Assembly (NCBI GenBank): GCA_964462135.1
Contig: CAYWWK010000043.1
Location: 1 to 6,165, forward strand
Origin: MGBC163016 sp964462135
GTDB lineage: Bacteria > Actinomycetota > Coriobacteriia > Coriobacteriales > Eggerthellaceae
Reading direction: 5' to 3'
DNA: 6,165 bases
The translations under genes and the position numbers were made by a program. Every line of letters starts with the position of its first letter. The stretch's first letter is position 1. Shown one piece after another: positions 1 to 5,584 of the stretch. Below the pieces are notes generated by a model, which worked only from the letters and a program-made list of their open reading frames with translations, was not told where the DNA came from and made no database searches.

Positions 1-79
1 CTTCTCGTGGAACTGCAACAACTACGTCCACGGCGACATGGCCCGCATCCGCCCGAGAAACAAGCAGGCCGCAGCCTAA
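1..79 (+). CDS. C-terminal end of an unidentified protein (partial)
   Basis: The frame starting at base 2 is open to a TAA at 77-79 and encodes the last 25 residues of a protein. The tail contains WNCNNYVHGDMARIRP and ends NKQAAA. The aromatic and Cys/Asn-rich stretch followed by a short basic, Ala-rich end looks like a real C-terminus, and an intrinsic terminator follows 20 nt after the stop, which supports a genuine gene end. I do not recognise the family, and 25 residues are too few to assign a function. The start lies outside the window. Confidence 0.6.
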   Translation, partial: FSWNCNNYVHGDMARIRPRNKQAAA

Positions 80-99
80 GCGATCGCAACTCCATCGAA

Positions 100-128
100 G
101 TCCGTCGGCCATCCGGTCGTCGGGCTTT
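100..128 (+). terminator. Intrinsic terminator of the upstream gene
   Basis: An 11-position stem (100-110 against 115-125) with one T-T mismatch and G-T wobbles encloses the loop ATCC and is followed by a short TTT. It lies 20 nt after the stop of the partial gene. The core GTCGGCCATCCGGTCG recurs in the terminator at 2097-2130. The T tract is short, so efficiency is uncertain. Confidence 0.65.
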
Positions 129-163
129 CCCGTGCTATGCGAATGCCGGTTCACAACGGTTGC

Positions 164-192
164 TTGCAAGCATGTTCGCCCGATGAGATAAT
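164..192 (+). promoter_or_regulatory. Sigma70-type promoter for the MATE leader
   Basis: TTGCAA (164-169, four of six consensus bases) is separated by exactly 17 nt from GATAAT (187-192, five of six). This predicts a transcript start near 199, just upstream of the ribosome binding site of the 21-codon leader ORF. A perfect 12-bp palindrome, TGCTTGCAAGCA (161-172), covers the -35 box and could be an operator half or a complete small operator. The promoter call is from sequence match only. Confidence 0.6.
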
Positions 193-224
193 TCCTGTGT
201 TCAAGCACATCGACAGGAACAGCC

Positions 225-290
225 ATGAAACTCTGCATTGGGATGGCTTCGGGAGCATACGGACGAGACGCTGACCGGAGCAGAGCCTGA
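225..290 (+). CDS. Putative 21-residue leader peptide upstream of the MATE efflux gene
   Basis: An ATG at 225 opens a 21-codon frame ending in TGA at 288-290. The peptide begins MKLCIGMASG and ends DRSRA. AGGA (215-218) sits 6 nt upstream, a well-placed ribosome binding site, and the predicted transcript start is only about 25 nt before the ATG. The ORF lies between a promoter and a strong terminator that precedes the MATE gene. That is the layout of leader peptides controlling antibiotic-resistance and efflux genes by ribosome-dependent attenuation. No run of a single amino acid is seen, so classic amino-acid attenuation is unlikely. The peptide has no recognisable domain, and it could be a chance ORF in a non-coding leader. 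Confidence 0.4.
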   Translation: MKLCIGMASGAYGRDADRSRA

Positions 291-300
291 ACAATCGTCG

Positions 301-331
301 GCCGTGAAAACTCGCCATGAGTTGTTTCGGC
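301..331 (+). promoter_or_regulatory. Leader RNA hairpin
   Basis: GCCG (301-304) pairs with CGGC (328-331), and AACTC (309-313) pairs with GAGTT (319-323) around the loop GCCAT. Two A-T pairs and a small bulge connect the two stems. The hairpin lies between the leader ORF stop (290) and the terminator (355) and would form part of any attenuator fold. It could also be incidental. Confidence 0.35.
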
Positions 332-354
332 TTGCGCACATGAACGATGGGCAC

Positions 355-390
355 GAGAACGGGCAGGCGTCCGTTCTCTTTTTTGTTTTT
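355..390 (+). terminator. Strong intrinsic terminator inside the MATE leader (candidate attenuator)
   Basis: GAGAACGG (355-362) pairs perfectly with CCGTTCTC (371-378). A G-T and a C-G pair extend this to a 10-bp stem with loop AGGC. It is followed by 12 bases (379-390) that are all T except one G. This is the clearest Rho-independent terminator in the window. It ends 21 nt before the MATE ATG, and I see no convincing promoter in between, so MATE expression probably depends on read-through or antitermination of this signal. Confidence 0.8.
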
Positions 391-411
391 ACCCCCATCG
401 AAAGGCTTTCC

Positions 412-1800
412 ATGTCAGCATCCACAGATCATGCGCCATCCCTTCTGGAAGGGAGCGCCCCGAGGCGCTTAGTCGCATTCTCCGCCCCGCTCGTCGCGGC
501 GAATCTTCTCCAGTACGTCTACCAGTTCGTCGATATGGGCATCGTGGGCAACGTCGTCGGCGAGACGGGGCTCGTCGCGGTCACCAACGCCTCCACCATC
601 GTCTTCATCATCAGCGCGATAGCCATAGGGCTCATGTCGGGCTGCACCATCGCGGTCGGCAACCGCGCTGGCGCGCGCGACGAGCAGGGGCAGCGCCGCG
701 CTTTCGTCGCAGGGATCGGGGTCGCCCTTCTGGGCGCGGCGGCGATAACCCTGGCAGGAACGGCGCTCGCCCGTCCCATCTTTTCGCTCATGGGCGTCCC
801 GGACGCCTCGCTCGCCCAAACGACCGCCTACCTCGAAGTGGTCTCCCTAGGAGCGGTCGGCCTCTTCCTCCTCAATGCCGCGTGCGCGTTCTTGCGAGCG
901 CAGGGAGACTCCGCCGGTCCCCTCGCCATCATGGCCTTCTCCGCCGTCGCGAATGTGGTCCTCGATCTCGTCCTCATAGCCGGTGCCGGGCTCGGCGTGA
1001 TCGGTGCCGCTATCGCCACCGTGTCCGCCCAAGGCGCGGGGGCGGTCTTCGCCCTGTGGCTAGTGCGTCGCAGATACCCCTCTGCCCGCGGTCTGCTTCG
1101 CTTCGTGCGAGACGTCCAAGAGCGAGCGGAAGTGCTCACGGCCACACGGGACGTGCTTCGCGTCGGCATCCCCATGGCCGTGCAACAGGCCGTCATCAAC
1201 CTCTCCTACGTCTTCGTGACCGCATGGCTTAACTCCTACGGCCCGACCATCGCCGCTGCCTCCGGCGTCGGCCTCAAGATAAGCACCATCGCTGGGCTCC
1301 CCTGCTGGGGAATCGGGCAGGCCGTCTCCGCATCGGTGTCCCAGAGCATCGGGGCCAGGATGCCGAAGCGGGCGGTTACGTTCGCCAAGTCGGGCCTCCT
1401 CATGTCCATCGTCGTCACCGTGGGCATCCAGGTTGTCGTGCAGTTCGGCGCGGAATGGTTCGTCTCCCTTTTCGGAGAATCGGGCAAGGGCCTCACCGAG
1501 GCGGCGATCCTCTACCTTCGCATCACCTGCAGCGTAAATGGGATCTTCTACGCGTCGATGTACGCCCTCGATTCGTTCGCCCTGGCCTCGGGCGCACCGA
1601 AGCTGGCCCTTGCTAACTCGCTCATCGACGCCTTCGTCATCCGAGCGGGGCTTGCGTGGTTCCTGTCCGTTCCCCTAGGCTGCGGATTCATCGGTGTCTA
1701 TGCGGCGCAGGCGGCTGCGCCGGTTCTGCCCGCCATCATCGGCTTCGCGTATCTCCGGCTATGGTCGAAGAGAAACTTGCCCGAGCAGGGATTGCCCTAG
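412..1800 (+). CDS. MATE family multidrug/metabolite efflux transporter
   Basis: This 462-residue polytopic membrane protein fits the multidrug and toxic compound extrusion family, which exports cationic drugs or metabolites in exchange for Na+ or H+ at the cytoplasmic membrane. The N-terminal block RRLVAFSAPLVAANLLQYVY followed by VDMGIVGNVVGETGLVAVTN is typical of MATE helices 1-2. The protein alternates hydrophobic helices with short basic loops. A second half starts near DVLRVGIPMAVQQAVINLSYVF, matching the two pseudosymmetric six-helix bundles. Length is normal for the family. The ATG at 412 is chosen because AAAGG (401-405) lies 6 nt upstream. The frame stays open upstream to 238, but that extension would translate the terminator and lacks a ribosome binding site. 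A 19-nt gap links it to the XRE gene. Substrate cannot be read from sequence. Control is probably through the leader terminator at 355-390. Confidence 0.93.
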   Translation: MSASTDHAPSLLEGSAPRRLVAFSAPLVAANLLQYVYQFVDMGIVGNVVGETGLVAVTNASTIVFIISAIAIGLMSGCTIAVGNRAGARDEQGQRRAFVAGIGVALLGAAAITLAGTALARPIFSLMGVPDASLAQTTAYLEVVSLGAVGLFLLNAACAFLRAQGDSAGPLAIMAFSAVANVVLDLVLIAGAGLGVIGAAIATVSAQGAGAVFALWLVRRRYPSARGLLRFVRDVQERAEVLTATRDVLRVGIPMAVQQAVINLSYVFVTAWLNSYGPTIAAASGVGLKISTIAGLPCWGIGQAVSASVSQSIGARMPKRAVTFAKSGLLMSIVVTVGIQVVVQFGAEWFVSLFGESGKGLTEAAILYLRITCSVNGIFYASMYALDSFALASGAPKLALANSLIDAFVIRAGLAWFLSVPLGCGFIGVYAAQAAAPVLPAIIGFAYLRLWSKRNLPEQGLP

Positions 1801-1819
1801 GCGCTGAGAGCTTCAACCT

Positions 1820-2074
1820 ATGCCTATAGCAGGAAGTCGGGAGGTTGCCGCCTTCATTGAGTCGAAGCGACAGCAAAGAGGCATCAGCGTCGCCGAGCTT
1901 GCACGCCGAATTGACATCGACAAGAAACGTCTCTGGTACGTGCTGAATGGGCAGCGCGAGATGCGGTTGGACGAGTTCATCAAGCTGTGCGCCTTCTTCG
2001 ACCTGGGCCTTGGCCGCTTTATCGACAAGGCTACCGCCGAGAGGCTGCGCTCCCCGCAGCCATACCGCGAGTGA
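1820..2074 (+). CDS. Small XRE-type helix-turn-helix protein
   Basis: An 84-residue protein consisting almost only of a Cro/C1-type DNA-binding domain. The segment SREVAAFIESKRQQRGISV leads into AELARRIDIDKKRLWYVLNG, giving helix 1, the helix-turn-helix pair and helix 4. The next stretch, MRLDEFIKLCAFFDLGLGRF, matches the family's closing helix. It has no extra sensor or oligomerisation domain. The ATG lies 19 nt after the MATE stop. Only a weak GAGAG is upstream and it is rather distant, so translation may be partly coupled to the MATE gene. It is likely co-transcribed with MATE and closed by the terminator at 2097. It could regulate its own operon or remote genes; targets are unknown. Confidence 0.85.
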   Translation: MPIAGSREVAAFIESKRQQRGISVAELARRIDIDKKRLWYVLNGQREMRLDEFIKLCAFFDLGLGRFIDKATAERLRSPQPYRE

Positions 2075-2096
2075 TCGTGCGTCCATCCCCATCACG

Positions 2097-2130
2097 CCCG
2101 TCGGCCATCCGGTCGGCGGGCTTTCTCTTT
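2097..2130 (+). terminator. Intrinsic terminator of the MATE-XRE unit
   Basis: CCCGTCGGCC (2097-2106) pairs with GGTCGGCGGG (2111-2120) through ten pairs, two of them G-T, around the loop ATCC. It is followed by CTTTCTCTTT. It lies 22 nt after the XRE stop and is a near-copy of the hairpin at 100-128. Confidence 0.8.
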
Positions 2131-2194
2131 GCCTCTCTTGTTCCAGCTTGCGAAAAACCGCCCTCTTGCGTTGCCCTTCATCTCCATGGCCGAA

Positions 2195-2302
2195 GTGAAC
2201 AGGGGACGGGTCTGGCGTTCATTCACGACAAGGAGGCAACTCCCCCTTTCAGGCCGCCACATCGTCTTGAGAGAATGAACGCCAGACCCGTCCCCTGTTC
2301 AC
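2195..2302. repeat. Palindromic element with perfect 30-bp inverted arms (REP/MITE-like)
   Basis: The left arm (2195-2224) starts GTGAACAGGGGACGGG. The right arm (2273-2302) is its exact reverse complement over all 30 bases. The arms are separated by 48 nt, which contain a small GGAG-GCAA-CTCC hairpin (2232-2243) with a GNRA-type tetraloop. No ORF of note lies inside. The GGGGACGGGTCT core resembles, from memory, palindromic repeats that occur near Y1 (REP-associated) transposases; no transposase is present here. The element sits between the convergent XRE and ATPase genes, a typical place for non-autonomous repeats. It could also act as a bidirectional transcription barrier, but neither side has a proper T tract. 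Confidence 0.8.
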
Positions 2303-2329
2303 ATATTACTCTGCTTGAGAAGCTTTCCG

Positions 2330-3583
2330 TCAAGCGTTGTCCAACAGCCATCCTATAAGGTTTCGGATAACGATGCCGGATTCTGTCGTGCCCCAAAAGA
2401 GAGAATCACGCGTAAGCACGATCTTGGGAAATGAGTCATGAACTGCCTCTAAGCTTTTCAGTTCGCGTTCGAGAGTTTCCTCTTCAACGATGTTGCTGCT
2501 GACCTGGATGTAAAGTCTTTCGTCTTGCCGATCAGCCACGAAATCGACTTCACCGGATGCTCCGGCACCCACATGTACCTCATATCCGCGCCTTCGCAGC
2601 TCGCAGAATACTACATTCTCCAGCTGATATCCGATGTCCTGGGGTCTAAACCCGATCTCGCGGTTGCGCAGGCCAGTATCGGGGGCGAACAACTTCTGCA
2701 TCGGCTGAAGAACCGCCTTGCCGGCAATGCCTTCCTGCTCACAGCGCTGTACAAGGAAGGCTCGGCGAAGGGCACTTAGGTAGGAATCAACCGTAGCGGA
2801 GTTGGTCTTTTTTCCCATACTCGTAAGCGTATCGGCGATCTTGCGCGCCGAGAATAAGTTTCCAGATGTCGAATAAACGTAGCGAACAAGTTTCTCTAGC
2901 AGATCGATATCGCGCAAGTCGAACCGCTTTGCAACATCGTTGAGGATCACCGTGTCATGAATTGCCGTCAGCTCCTTCATTATGAAACTCTCTTCAAAAC
3001 CGGGTCTATCAAAGAGGCCAGGCATGCCGCCATATCTGACATATCGGGAAAAGAGATCCTTCTGCGAAAGCCCACTTGCGAAAGGGTCAATGGCGTGCGA
3101 GAAATCCACGTACTCTGAGAAGGACAGAGGCCATACAGGAATTTCGATGTAGCGACCGGAGAGATAGGTGGCAAGATCAGACGACAGCAGAAACGCATTC
3201 GAACCGGTTAGATAGATGTCCGCCACTTGCTCCGTATGAAGACGACGTACTACCTTCTCCCAGCCTGGAACCTCTTGCACCTCATCAAGGAACACATAGA
3301 AAGGGCTTGATTTCTTGCGTTCGGTAAGCTTTTGGCGAATAAGATCATCCAGCCAAGCGCTCGTCGGCTCGAGCGGAATGTCGAAACTGTCGAGCTTTTT
3401 GTAGAGGATATTTTCCTCAGGAACACCTTTGGCCAGCAACCGCTCTGTGAGCATACGAAGCAGCGAAGACTTCCCGCAACGACGTACCCCGCTCAATACC
3501 TTTATAGGTTCGGTGTCCAAATACGAGTCAAGGAGAACGTCGTAAGCCGGCCGCGGTATGAGTTTACCTTCCATCTCAACCAT
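2330..3583 (-). CDS. AAA-type ATPase with C-terminal DUF4143-like domain
   Basis: This 417-residue protein belongs to the large group of orphan prokaryotic ATPases (AAA_14 plus DUF4143), whose cellular role is generally unknown. Walker A is GVRRCGKS (residues 32-39). Walker B is FYVFLDEVQ (95-103, with D100 and E101). A sensor-like LTGSN follows at 125-129, then LSGRYIEIPVWPLSFSEY. The C-terminal part contains DIGYQLENVVFCELRRRGYE and GEVDFVADRQDERLYIQVS, the nuclease-like (PD-(D/E)xK-type) fold usual for DUF4143, with Gln in place of the usual acidic residue near the end. The ATG at 3583 is chosen because GGGAGGT (3595-3589) is 5 nt upstream. A TTG at 3601 is in frame but lies before this site. 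The gene is visibly less GC-rich than MATE and stands alone, so horizontal acquisition is plausible. Its promoter sits within the palindrome at 3604-3663. Confidence 0.9.
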   Translation of the reverse strand: MVEMEGKLIPRPAYDVLLDSYLDTEPIKVLSGVRRCGKSSLLRMLTERLLAKGVPEENILYKKLDSFDIPLEPTSAWLDDLIRQKLTERKKSSPFYVFLDEVQEVPGWEKVVRRLHTEQVADIYLTGSNAFLLSSDLATYLSGRYIEIPVWPLSFSEYVDFSHAIDPFASGLSQKDLFSRYVRYGGMPGLFDRPGFEESFIMKELTAIHDTVILNDVAKRFDLRDIDLLEKLVRYVYSTSGNLFSARKIADTLTSMGKKTNSATVDSYLSALRRAFLVQRCEQEGIAGKAVLQPMQKLFAPDTGLRNREIGFRPQDIGYQLENVVFCELRRRGYEVHVGAGASGEVDFVADRQDERLYIQVSSNIVEEETLERELKSLEAVHDSFPKIVLTRDSLFWGTTESGIVIRNLIGWLLDNA

Positions 3584-3603
3584 TGCTGACCTCCCATGCA
3601 ATA

Positions 3604-3663
3604 GTGTTAATTACGTTTCTCACTTTAGAATAATTTTACTAAAGTGTCAATCGTAATTTACAC
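3604..3663 (-). promoter_or_regulatory. Promoter of the ATPase gene embedded in a 60-bp interrupted palindrome
   Basis: On the minus strand, TTGACA (3650-3645) is a perfect -35 box. It is followed after 17 nt by TAAAGT (3627-3622, four of six), predicting a start near 3615 and an untranslated leader of about 32 nt. The same stretch is a symmetric dyad. Outer arms 3604-3615 and 3652-3663 match in 11 of 12 positions. Inner arms CACTTTAG (3621-3628) and CTAAAGTG (3639-3646) match perfectly. The dyad centre falls in the promoter spacer, so a dimeric or tetrameric protein bound here would block the polymerase. The binding protein is unknown. Confidence 0.7.
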
Positions 3664-3736
3664 AAATCAACTGAGCAAAAGGGATATTCCGAGTAAAAGC
3701 GATTTCCGATTTTGATATTGCTGCTAATTCTCTTTT

Positions 3737-3766
3737 CCTATAAACGAGCGTTTGTTAGTTTATAGG
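3737..3766 (+). promoter_or_regulatory. Inverted repeat overlapping the -10 box and ribosome binding site of the TetR gene (candidate operator)
   Basis: CCTATAAAC (3737-3745) and GTTTATAGG (3758-3766) are perfect 9-bp inverted arms 12 nt apart. A smaller dyad, AAACG-AG-CGTTT (3742-3753), lies within. TATAAA (3739-3744) is a good -10 candidate, but the available -35 candidates (TTGATA at 3712, TTGCTG at 3718) are at 21 or 15 nt, so the promoter is imperfectly defined. The right arm ends in the AGGAGG ribosome binding site, so the RNA hairpin could also mask translation. The position fits TetR autoregulation. Confidence 0.5.
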
Positions 3767-3776
3767 AGGACTCATC

Positions 3777-4420
3777 ATGGCTCGACCGAGAGGTGCGACG
3801 GAAAACGCGAAGGGCGCATTATGGCAGAGGCAATGCGATTCTTCGCCACGAAGGGCTATGCCGCCACCACGATGAAGGACATCGCTACGGCTGCAGGCAT
3901 CAAAGACGCTTCCATCTACAATCACTTCAAGGGCAAGCGCGACCTCCTCGAAGCAGTGGTGGATGAGGAGCTTCGCCATCTTACTGAGGTTCTACAAGCG
4001 ACAGGAGCGATGGCGAACCCTTTAGATGCCACCTTTCCGTATCAGATCGAGGACATGGATTCCCTGACTGCAGTCGTGCTGGATAGCTTTCGCCCGTTCT
4101 TTACAGACGAGCGGGTTGTCTGCCTGAGACGGATGCTCGAAACGAACCGTTGCGCGGACGAGCGCTTCAACGAGCTTTTTCGCGATATATTCATCAAGAA
4201 GCCGGTGGCCATCGAAAGCGCCATCTTCGCCCAGTTGACCAAAGTGGAAATATTTTCCGAATACGATCCCCATTTCACCGCCACCGAGTTCTATGGAAGC
4301 GTATTCCTGCTTCTCATGGCAGATAAGGACTGGCAGGAGGCCTCGGCTGAGATCAAGGCACACCTAAATGAGTTCATCGCCCTGCATAGAGGAAAGAAGA
4401 TGCGAAATGGCAAAGACTGA
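3777..4420 (+). pseudogene. TetR/AcrR family regulator, frameshifted near its N-terminus
   Basis: The ATG at 3777 follows AGGAGGA (3764-3770) by 6 nt and encodes MARPRGATENAK, a standard TetR start, but this frame ends at TGA 3873. The TetR body continues in the frame one base earlier: GRIMAEAMRFFATKGYAATT, then MKDIATAAGIKDASIYNHFK (the helix-turn-helix), then a regulator-type C-terminal domain ending at TGA 4418-4420. One missing base, most simply in the GGG at 3812-3814, would restore about 214 continuous residues. The remaining 200 codons are intact. An internal ATG at 3821, with AAGGG 6 nt upstream, could still give a 199-residue protein that keeps nearly all of the DNA-binding domain. 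So it may be a pseudogene, a shortened working regulator, or a sequencing error. It overlaps the flavodoxin start by 14 nt, indicating an operon. A TTG at 3752 in the downstream frame precedes the ribosome binding site and is unlikely as a start. Confidence 0.75.
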
Positions 4421-5065
4421 TCGAAGCATTGCCATCATCTATTGCTCTCAGACAGGATTCACGAAACGCTACGCTGAGTGACTTGCTGAAGATCTCGGAG
4501 GCAAGGCCATCCCCTACGAAAAGCGATCGACCCTGGATCTTGCGAAAACGGATGTACTGGTCTTCTGCAGCTGGTTCCATGCGGCATCCATCAAGGGAGC
4601 GGGTTGGATGAAGAAGATACTCCCCGTGATCACCCAAGCCTTCATGCGGTCATCCTCGCGACAGGAGCCACCCCTATGCCATGCGAGATGTGGCCAGCCT
4701 CAGAGATGGAGGCTGCCTTCGAAAGGACGTTCCCGAAAAGCGAGTATCCTAACCTTCCCCATTTCTACTGCCAGGGCGGCTTCGACTACAACCGCCTAGG
4801 TCTTCCCGACAAGATTGCCATGAGAATGTTCTTCAAGGCTAACGCGAAAGCCGCCGAGTCCGACCCCAAAGCCGCAGAAATGCTGCGCGTCATGAAGGAT
4901 GGCTTCGACGGCACAAAGCGAGAATACCTAGAGCCGATCATCGCCTACATGCGCAGCGGGGAGGTCATTGAGCTGCAGCCTGTTGCCGTGAGCATGAAAG
5001 ACGGCTCTACATCGTTGGTTTGGAAGCGCCCTGCTATGTCAAAAGGTCTTTACATGCACCGCTGA
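4407..5065 (+). pseudogene. Flavodoxin-like protein gene with nonsense mutation and frameshift
   Basis: The ATG at 4407 encodes RSIAIIYCSQTGFTKRYAE, where SQTGFT (residues 14-19) is the FMN phosphate-binding loop of flavodoxins. Codon 25 (4479-4481) is TGA, and the next residues, LAEDLGGKAIPYEKRSTLDL, continue the flavodoxin fold, so TGA probably replaces TGG (Trp). The frame runs through VLVFCSWFHAASIKGAGWMK to about 4628, then the homologous sequence moves to another frame: HPSLHAVILATGATPMPCEM, ending GLYMHR at TGA 5063-5065. One missing base, for example in CCCC at 4622-4625, would fix the frame and give about 219 residues. Flavodoxin-domain proteins of this size carry electrons or act as FMN-dependent oxidoreductases in the cytoplasm. 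The gene overlaps the TetR gene by 14 nt and was probably controlled by it. Two independent lesions make function unlikely as sequenced. Confidence 0.8.
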
Positions 5066-5087
5066 ACTGGGGTTTGTTAATGCCCCT

Positions 5088-5546
5088 TTATTTCATGGAG
5101 TCAAGAGTGAGCAGCGCATTGCGTATATCGTCTTGGACAAGCGGCCTCATGCTGTCAGCATACGCCGATGTATCGGCATGCCTGAGCGAGGAAATGATCC
5201 GCGGCACAAGATGCGGCTTCGGCTGGGCAAGTTTCGGGAGGGATTTTATGCACTGCCGGGCTGTGATGGGCTTGTCGTCGGTTACGTGATCCAGATACTC
5301 GTCGATGATCCCATCGATCTTTCCCGCCTCGTCCCATTTCGCATAGAAGACGATCAATGTCAGCCCACGGGTGCGAACATATGAATTGGAATCGCGCATC
5401 ATCTCGATGAAAACGTCGATGTGCGCATAGACGGCAGCGCCTAAATCGCTTGCCTCTTGCAGTGACCGCAAGGCACGGTAGGCGTCGCGGTTGTTCGGGC
5501 ATCGGAGCATGCATACCTGCTCCGCGATGTTCAGGGCATCAAGCAT
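5088..5546 (-). CDS. Helical-repeat protein of the type often annotated 'SufBD protein'
   Basis: A 152-residue, all-helical, soluble protein resembling HEAT/ARM-repeat folds. Recognisable conserved stretches are NSYVRTRGLTLIVFYAKWDE, then EYLDHVTDDKPITARQCIKS, then LRHADTSAYADSMRPLVQDD. I recall this family in clostridia and related anaerobes, where automatic annotation often calls it 'SufBD protein'. No Suf cluster is present here and I see no Fe-S assembly motif, so the name should not be read as function. The ATG at 5546 is chosen because AGAGGA lies just upstream (short spacing). A TTG at 5564 in frame has no ribosome binding site. It starts 38 nt after the HxlR stop on the same strand, so the two are probably co-transcribed. 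No strong terminator is seen after it. Confidence 0.75.
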   Translation of the reverse strand: MLDALNIAEQVCMLRCPNNRDAYRALRSLQEASDLGAAVYAHIDVFIEMMRDSNSYVRTRGLTLIVFYAKWDEAGKIDGIIDEYLDHVTDDKPITARQCIKSLPKLAQPKPHLVPRIISSLRHADTSAYADSMRPLVQDDIRNALLTLDSMK

Positions 5547-5584
5547 TTTCCTCTTTCTCAACAAATTGCGATGAAGTTAAATCG

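Noticed and set aside
192..219. TTCCTGT/ACAGGAA hairpin that would mask the leader ribosome binding site
   Set aside because: The predicted transcript start near 199 removes most of its left arm, so it probably does not form in RNA.
238..411. N-terminal extension of the MATE frame by 58 codons
   Set aside because: It would translate through the strong terminator and has no ribosome binding site at 238, while AAAGG stands 6 nt before the ATG at 412.
469..1496. Several long antisense and alternative-frame ORFs across the MATE gene
   Set aside because: They are GC-rich shadow frames with Arg/Ala-rich, low-complexity products and no ribosome binding sites; the MATE frame explains the region.
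2043..2061. Perfect 7-bp hairpin GGCTGCG/CGCAGCC with a 5-nt loop
   Set aside because: It lies inside the end of the XRE coding sequence with no T tract; the real terminator is at 2097.
1987..2358. Plus-strand ORF of 123 codons running over the XRE end, terminator and inverted repeat
   Set aside because: It crosses the terminator and the palindromic element, has no recognisable domain and overlaps the XRE gene out of frame.
5069..5089. GGGG/CCCC hairpin between the convergent flavodoxin and helical-repeat genes
   Set aside because: Only 4 bp with a 10-nt loop, and it overlaps the stop codon of the minus-strand gene; too weak to call a terminator.
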